Source: Thauera propionica (GTDB taxonomy: Bacteria > Pseudomonadota > Gammaproteobacteria > Burkholderiales > Rhodocyclaceae). Taken from it: DNA of 64,000 bases. The DNA lies in NCBI RefSeq assembly GCF_002245655.1, contig NZ_NOIH01000001.1, forward strand, positions 1 through 64,000. The letters are read 5' to 3'. The translations under genes were made by a program, and so were the position numbers. The notes under the pieces were generated by a model. The model worked only from the letters and a program-made list of their open reading frames with translations, did not search any database and was not told the origin of the DNA. Of the stretch, positions 56,871 to 64,000 are shown one piece after another (position 1 is the stretch's first letter; each line of letters opens with the position of its first letter).

Positions 56871-57529
56871 TGGACCTGTCCGTCATCGACTGGAGCGACA
56901 TCTGGATCGCGACCTGGGAAACCCTGGTCATGACCGGCGTGTCCCTGTTCTTCACCATCCTGCTCGGGCTGCCGCTGGGCATCCTGCTGTTCGTCACCGC
57001 CAAGCGCCAGCTGCTGGAGCAGGGCTTCGTCTATACGGTGCTCTCGTTCGTGGTCAACGTGCTGCGCTCGGTGCCCTTCCTGATCCTGCTGATCGTGATG
57101 ATCCCGGTCACGGTGATCCTCATCGGCACCTCGCTCGGCGTCGAGGGCGCGATCCCGCCGCTGGTGGTGGGCACCGCACCTTTCTTCGCGCGCCTGGTCG
57201 AAAACGTGCTCCGCGAGGTCGACCGGGGCGTCATCGAGGCCTGCCAGGCGATGGGTATCCGCACTCACCGCATCATCTTCGGCGCGCTGCTGCCCGAGGC
57301 CCTGCCGGGCCTGATCGCCGCGGTGACGGTGACGGCGATCACGCTGATGTCCTACGCTGCGATGTCGGGCGTGATCGGCGGCGGCGGCCTCGGAGATCTC
57401 GCGATCCGTTTCGGCTATCAGCGCTTCCAGACCGAGGTGATGGTGATTACCGTCGCCCTGCTGGTGGTGCTGGTGCAGATCATCCAGTACTCGGGCGACC
57501 GCCTGGTGCTGTATTTCACCCGCAAGTGA
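56870..57529 (+). CDS. metI: Methionine ABC transporter permease MetI
   Basis: A 219-residue inner-membrane permease with five hydrophobic helices (first VMTGVSLFFTILLGLPLGILLF, last VMVITVALLVVLVQIIQY). The coupling-helix EAA motif is EACQAMGIRTHRIIFGALLPEALPGLI. Typical MetI stretches are NVLRSVPFLILLIVMIPVT and SYAAMSGVIGGGGLGDLAIRFGYQRF. Its ATG overlaps the metN stop, and metQ follows after 20 bp. Confidence 0.97.
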   Translation: MDLSVIDWSDIWIATWETLVMTGVSLFFTILLGLPLGILLFVTAKRQLLEQGFVYTVLSFVVNVLRSVPFLILLIVMIPVTVILIGTSLGVEGAIPPLVVGTAPFFARLVENVLREVDRGVIEACQAMGIRTHRIIFGALLPEALPGLIAAVTVTAITLMSYAAMSGVIGGGGLGDLAIRFGYQRFQTEVMVITVALLVVLVQIIQYSGDRLVLYFTRK

Positions 57530-57549
57530 TCCTCACAAAGGAGCTGTCC

Positions 57550-58350
57550 ATGTCGCATACCCTGCGCAAACTCTTCGCTGCCGCTTTCGGCACGCTCGCC
57601 CTCGCCGCCGGTTCCGCGGCAGTCGCCGCCGACCGCCTGGTCATCGCCGCCACCCCGGTGCCGCACGCCGAGATCCTCGAGTTCGTCAAACCGATGCTTG
57701 CGAAGGAGGGCGTGGAGCTCGAGGTGAAGGTGTTCACCGACTACGTCCAGCCCTCGATGCAGACCAACGAAAAGCGCGTCGACGGCAACTTTTTCCTGCA
57801 TCAGCCCTACCTCGACGAATTCAAGAAGAAGCAGAAGAACGACATCCAGACCGTGGTCGCCAAGGTGCACGTCGAGCCGCTGGGCGCCTACTCGGCCAAG
57901 CACAAGGCCGTGGCCGACATTCCCAGCGGCGCAACCGTGGCGATCCCGAACGATCCGTCCAACTCCGGTCGCGCGCTGCTGCTGATGGCGAAGAACGGTC
58001 TGATCACCCTGAAGGACCTGAACAGCGTTTCGGCCACCCAGAAGGACATCGCCGACAATCCGAAGAAGCTGAAGATCCGCGAACTCGAGGCCGCGACCCT
58101 GCCGCGCATCCTCAACCAGGTCGACCTGGCGGTGATCAACACCAACTACGCGATCGAGGCGAAGCTGAACCCGCTGACGGATTCGCTCTTCATCGAGGAT
58201 GCCAGCTCGCCCTACGCCAACCTGCTGGTTGCGCGCGAGGACAATGCCGACAGCCCGGCGATGAAGAAGCTGGTGGCCGCACTGAACTCGCCGGAAGTGA
58301 AGCAGTTCATCGCCGACAAGTACAAGGGCGCGGTGGTGCCGGCGTTCTGA
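57550..58350 (+). CDS. metQ: Methionine-binding protein MetQ
   Basis: A 266-residue NLPA-family binding protein. The signal sequence (MSHTLRKLFAAAFGTLALAAGSAAVAA) has no lipobox cysteine, so it should be a soluble periplasmic protein rather than a lipoprotein. The mature domain shows LVIAATPVPHAEILEFVKPMLAKEGVELEVKVFTDYVQPS, NEKRVDGNFFLHQPYLDEF, GATVAIPNDPSNSGRALLLMAKNGLITL and VDLAVINTNYAIEAKL. The last gene of metNIQ; a terminator follows at 58393. AAAGGAGC gives a good ribosome site. Confidence 0.96.
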   Translation: MSHTLRKLFAAAFGTLALAAGSAAVAADRLVIAATPVPHAEILEFVKPMLAKEGVELEVKVFTDYVQPSMQTNEKRVDGNFFLHQPYLDEFKKKQKNDIQTVVAKVHVEPLGAYSAKHKAVADIPSGATVAIPNDPSNSGRALLLMAKNGLITLKDLNSVSATQKDIADNPKKLKIRELEAATLPRILNQVDLAVINTNYAIEAKLNPLTDSLFIEDASSPYANLLVAREDNADSPAMKKLVAALNSPEVKQFIADKYKGAVVPAF

Positions 58351-58392
58351 TCGGACCCTGGCGCGCCGCGGGATTGTGGCGCACATGAAACG

Positions 58393-58427
58393 AAAGGCCT
58401 GCTCCCTATCAGGGGACAGGCCTTTTT
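58393..58427 (+). terminator. metNIQ terminator
   Basis: AAAGGCCTG (58393-58401) pairs with CAGGCCTTT (58417-58425) with an inner TCCC/GGGA stem, followed by TT. The AAAGG arm also gives a T-run on the minus strand, so it can serve the convergent ubiH-type gene. Confidence 0.88.
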
Positions 58428-58450
58428 GTATGGGCGACCGTCGGCTGGGC

Positions 58451-59662
58451 TCAGGGCCAGGCGCGTGCGCCGAACATCATCCGCCGCGCGATGAAGCCGC
58501 GCAGCGGCGGCAGCAGGTCGAGCGCGAGCAGCGCTGCGCCGCGCGCGTGGCGCAGCGGGGCGAAGTCCGTGCTGAACACCCGCACCAGCGTGTCGGTGAA
58601 GCGGATCGTGCCGAGGCGGTCGAGGCCGCGGGCGTCGGCGTAGGCCGCGAGGATGCGTGCCGCACCGGCATCGAAGGCCGCGCCGGTTGCGCCTGGCACC
58701 TGGCGTGCTGCCTCGTCACGCGCGCTCAGCAGCGTCTCGGCGAGCGCCCACACGTCGCGCAGCGCAAGGTTGAAGCCCTGGCCGGCCACCGGGTGCAGGG
58801 TCTGCGCGGCATTGCCGAGCCACACGGTGCGGGGGGCAATGGTCGAACGCCGGTAGCGCAGCACCAGCGGATAGCGCAAGCGCGGGCCGACGCCGGCAAG
58901 CCGTGCCCGGCCACCGATGTGCGCCTGCAGGCGGGCGAGGTAGGCGGTGTCGTCGAGGGCGAGCAGCTCGTCCGCCGTTTCCGGGCGGGCCACGTGCACC
59001 AGGGCGTAGCCCTGTCCCTTGGGAAGCAGGGCGACCGGGCCTTGCGGGGTGAAGCGCTCGAACGCCGTATGGCGATGGCCGCCGGCAACCTGCACGTCGG
59101 CGATCAGCGCATGCTGGCCGTAGTCATGTTCGACGACGTTGGCGTCACCGGCGTGCAGTCCGCCCTCGGCGCAGGCGGCGAGGCGGGCGCGCAAGGTGCC
59201 TGCCGGCCTGCCCGGGCCGGCGAGGCTGGCAATCACGTCGTCGTCGCCCGCGGCCAGATTGGTGACCTCGGTTTCGTCCAGGACCGGGATGCCGGCGGCG
59301 TCGACCGCTTCGCGCAGCGCGGCGGCGAGCGCGCCGGCGGAGGCGACGTAGCCGAGCGCCGGCAGCTCGTGTTCGGCGGCGTCGATCAGCGTGCGGCCGA
59401 GCCCGCCCTGGTGCGAGATGTGGATGTGCCGGATCGCCGTCGTCGGCAGGGTGTCGCGCACGCCGAGGCGCTGCAGCGTCAGCCGGGTGCCGTGCGCGAG
59501 CGCGAGGTCGCGCGGGTCCTTCGTCACCGCCTCGCGCGGGCGGGTGTCGGCGAGCACGATATCGAGCCCGGCGTCCTTCAGTGCCAGCGCCAGCGCCAGA
59601 CCGACCGGGCCAGCGCCGACGATCAGCAGGTCATGCACGTGCTCCGGCGCCGTCTCAGTCAT
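58451..59662 (-). CDS. ubiH: UbiH/UbiF-family FAD hydroxylase
   Basis: A 403-residue FAD-dependent aromatic hydroxylase of ubiquinone synthesis. The dinucleotide fold is DLLIVGAGPVGLALALALKDAG, followed by RDLALAHGTRLTLQRLGV with the conserved Arg. The central DG-type motif is weak (ACAEGGLHAGDANVVEHDYGQHALIADVQ). The second FAD motif reads WLGNAAQTLHPVAGQGFNLALRDVWAL, where Asn replaces the Asp of GDAAH. Which ring position it hydroxylates cannot be told from sequence; UbiH is the best guess from the pepP-ubiH linkage. Its start overlaps the pepP stop by 8 bp. Confidence 0.85.
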   Translation of the reverse strand: MTETAPEHVHDLLIVGAGPVGLALALALKDAGLDIVLADTRPREAVTKDPRDLALAHGTRLTLQRLGVRDTLPTTAIRHIHISHQGGLGRTLIDAAEHELPALGYVASAGALAAALREAVDAAGIPVLDETEVTNLAAGDDDVIASLAGPGRPAGTLRARLAACAEGGLHAGDANVVEHDYGQHALIADVQVAGGHRHTAFERFTPQGPVALLPKGQGYALVHVARPETADELLALDDTAYLARLQAHIGGRARLAGVGPRLRYPLVLRYRRSTIAPRTVWLGNAAQTLHPVAGQGFNLALRDVWALAETLLSARDEAARQVPGATGAAFDAGAARILAAYADARGLDRLGTIRFTDTLVRVFSTDFAPLRHARGAALLALDLLPPLRGFIARRMMFGARAWP

Positions 59663-61010
59663 GGCGCGCCTCGCGCATCAGCGCCTCCACGTCGTCGATC
59701 GCCTTGGGGACGCCTTCGGTGATCAGCTCGCAGCCGTCGGCGGTGACGACCGCGTCGTCCTCGATGCGGATGCCGATGTTCCAGAAGGCCTCGGGGATGT
59801 CCTCGGCCGGGCGGATGTAGCAACCCGGCTCGATGGTCAGCACCATGCCTTCGACGAGCGGCCGCCAGTCGCCGCCGAGCTTGTATTCGCCGGCGTCATG
59901 CACGTCCATACCCAGCCAGTGGCCGGTGCGATGCATGTAGAAGCGGCGGTAGTCGCCGTTCTCCAGCACAGTGTCGAGGCTACCCTTGAGCAGGCCGAGG
60001 TCGAGCATGCCCTGGGCGAGCACCTTGACGGCGGCCTCGTGCGGCTGATTCCAGTGCGCGCCGGGGCGGGTCGCGTCGCGCGCGGCAGCCTGCGCGGCGA
60101 GCACGATCGCGTAGACGTCGCGCTGAGCGGCGGAGAAGCGGCCGTTGACCGGGAAGGTCCGGGTGATGTCCGAGGCGTAGCCGTCGAGCTCGCAGCCTGC
60201 GTCGATCAGCAGCAGGTCGCCGTCCTTGAGGCGCTGGTCGTTCTCGACATAGTGCAGCACGCAGGCGTTGGCGCCGCCGGCGACGATCGAGGTGTAGGCG
60301 GGCGCCTGGCTGCCGGCGGCGCGGAAGGCATGCAGCAGTTCGGCCTCGATCTCGTACTCGAAGCGCCCCGGACGGGTGGTGCGCATCGCACGGCAGTGGG
60401 CGTCGGCCGAGATCTGCGCGGCACGGCGCATGGTGGCGAGTTCGGAGGCGTCCTTGACGAGGCGCATCTCGTCGAGTTCGGCGCGCAGGTCGCGTACCGA
60501 ATGCGGGGGGGTGAGGCCGGTGCGCGCCTTGTCGCGCACGGCGTTGAGCGCGCCCAGCACCCTGGCGTCCCAGTCGTTGTCGTAGCCCAGGCCCGACCAC
60601 AGCAGGGGCTGATCGGCCAGATAGTCCGGTAGGCGCCGGTCGAGGTCGCCGATGGTCCAGGCCTCGTCGAAGCCGAAGGCCTCGCGCGCGGCCTCGGGGC
60701 CGTAGCGGTAGCCGTCCCAGATCTCGCGCTCCTCGTTCTTCTCGCGGCAGAACAGGATCTGCTTCGTTTCCTTGCCGGCGACGAGTACGACGACCGCCTC
60801 GGGCTCGCGGAAGCCGGTGAGGTAATAGAAATAGCTGTCGTGGCGGTAGGGGTAGTGGGCGTCGCGGTTGCGAATGCGCTCGGGCGCGGTCGGCAGGATC
60901 GCGACGCCGCCGCCGGCAGCCTGCATGCGGGCGAGAAGGCGGTCGCGGCGGGCGCGGAAGGGGGCGATGTCCACGGGGGTGTTCAGGTTCGGAATCGTGG
61001 GAGCGTTCAT
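59655..61010 (-). CDS. pepP: Xaa-Pro aminopeptidase PepP
   Basis: A 451-residue metalloaminopeptidase that removes N-terminal residues before proline. The N-terminal creatinase-like domain (PFRARRDRLLARMQAAGGGVAILPTAPERIRNRDAHYPYRHDSYFYYLTGF) is typical. The pita-bread domain carries the two-metal ligands: LLIDAGCELDGYASDITRTFPVNG (two Asp), HRTGHWLGMDVHD (His), LTIEPGCYI (Glu) and GIRIEDDAVVTADG (Glu). ATG 61010 is used; ATG 61019 is an alternative and neither has a clear ribosome site. Linked to ubiH as in E. coli. Confidence 0.96.
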   Translation of the reverse strand: MNAPTIPNLNTPVDIAPFRARRDRLLARMQAAGGGVAILPTAPERIRNRDAHYPYRHDSYFYYLTGFREPEAVVVLVAGKETKQILFCREKNEEREIWDGYRYGPEAAREAFGFDEAWTIGDLDRRLPDYLADQPLLWSGLGYDNDWDARVLGALNAVRDKARTGLTPPHSVRDLRAELDEMRLVKDASELATMRRAAQISADAHCRAMRTTRPGRFEYEIEAELLHAFRAAGSQAPAYTSIVAGGANACVLHYVENDQRLKDGDLLLIDAGCELDGYASDITRTFPVNGRFSAAQRDVYAIVLAAQAAARDATRPGAHWNQPHEAAVKVLAQGMLDLGLLKGSLDTVLENGDYRRFYMHRTGHWLGMDVHDAGEYKLGGDWRPLVEGMVLTIEPGCYIRPAEDIPEAFWNIGIRIEDDAVVTADGCELITEGVPKAIDDVEALMREARHD

Positions 61011-61102
61011 GGGCGGCATTATGGCACTGGCAGGGGAGCGGGCGGGCGTGGGGGCGCCGGCGCCGTGCACCCTGCTGTTCGACGGCCTATCCGGTGCGAG
61101 GT

Positions 61103-64000
<2,898 letters not shown>

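Overview
The window is a continuous GC-rich chromosomal segment of a betaproteobacterium, most likely Rhodocyclales (Thauera/Azoarcus type). That placement is an inference from the gene set: CIRCE-controlled groESL, linked hemC-hemD-hemX-hemY, dusB-fis-purH-purD, amgK-murU beside lptD, AlgZ/AlgR, yjcH-actP with TctDE-like two-component systems, and acuI/prpE. No rRNA, CRISPR array or insertion sequence was seen. Coding density is high and many neighbours share ATGA or TGATG overlaps.

Left edge (1-2270): the end of an integrated element. It has an AT-richer unknown gene and a P4-type tyrosine integrase, sitting at the 3' end of a tRNA-Arg(CCT). Five GACGGTA repeats lie just upstream of the integrase. 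Region 2286-20361: a membrane protein of the misnamed 'site-specific recombinase' family, the ABC-F ATPase Uup, a GIDE/EF-hand membrane protein beside LemA, an HDOD protein, acuI, a receiver/degenerate-GGDEF regulator, prpE, an SLC13/RCK transporter, a glycine-zipper protein, a Lon-like protease, a secreted glycosidase-like protein and a DUF5610 protein.

Region 20482-29515: groESL with a well-formed sigma70 promoter and a CIRCE operator, then the acetate uptake locus. There yjcH-actP is flanked by two TctDE-type two-component systems. Direct repeats with an 11-bp period precede both the first regulator gene and yjcH. Region 29646-33592: tRNA-Phe, hemA, prfA, prmC and grxD.

Region 33665-36597 is the most unusual part. 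A compact cassette encodes a Tat-type exported protein of unknown function, a PqqD-like (RRE-type) protein, an HPr-kinase-related kinase and a nucleotidyltransferase-fold protein. It has its own promoter and a terminator-like hairpin inside the start of the PqqD-like gene. These families resemble the tailoring kinase, nucleotidyltransferase and recognition-element set of some lasso peptide clusters, but there is no cyclase or leader protease. The exported protein is a plausible substrate.

Region 36758-64000: a fructosamine-kinase-like protein overlapping a Ser/Thr kinase with a cyclic-nucleotide-type domain, argH, algZ-algR, ppc, a thioredoxin-fold protein, the haem genes hemCDXY and hemF, a DUF1508 protein, purD, purH, fis, dusB, the methionine transporter metNIQ, ubiH-type hydroxylase, pepP, the peptidoglycan-recycling pair amgK-murU, and the 5' part of lptD, which runs off the window.
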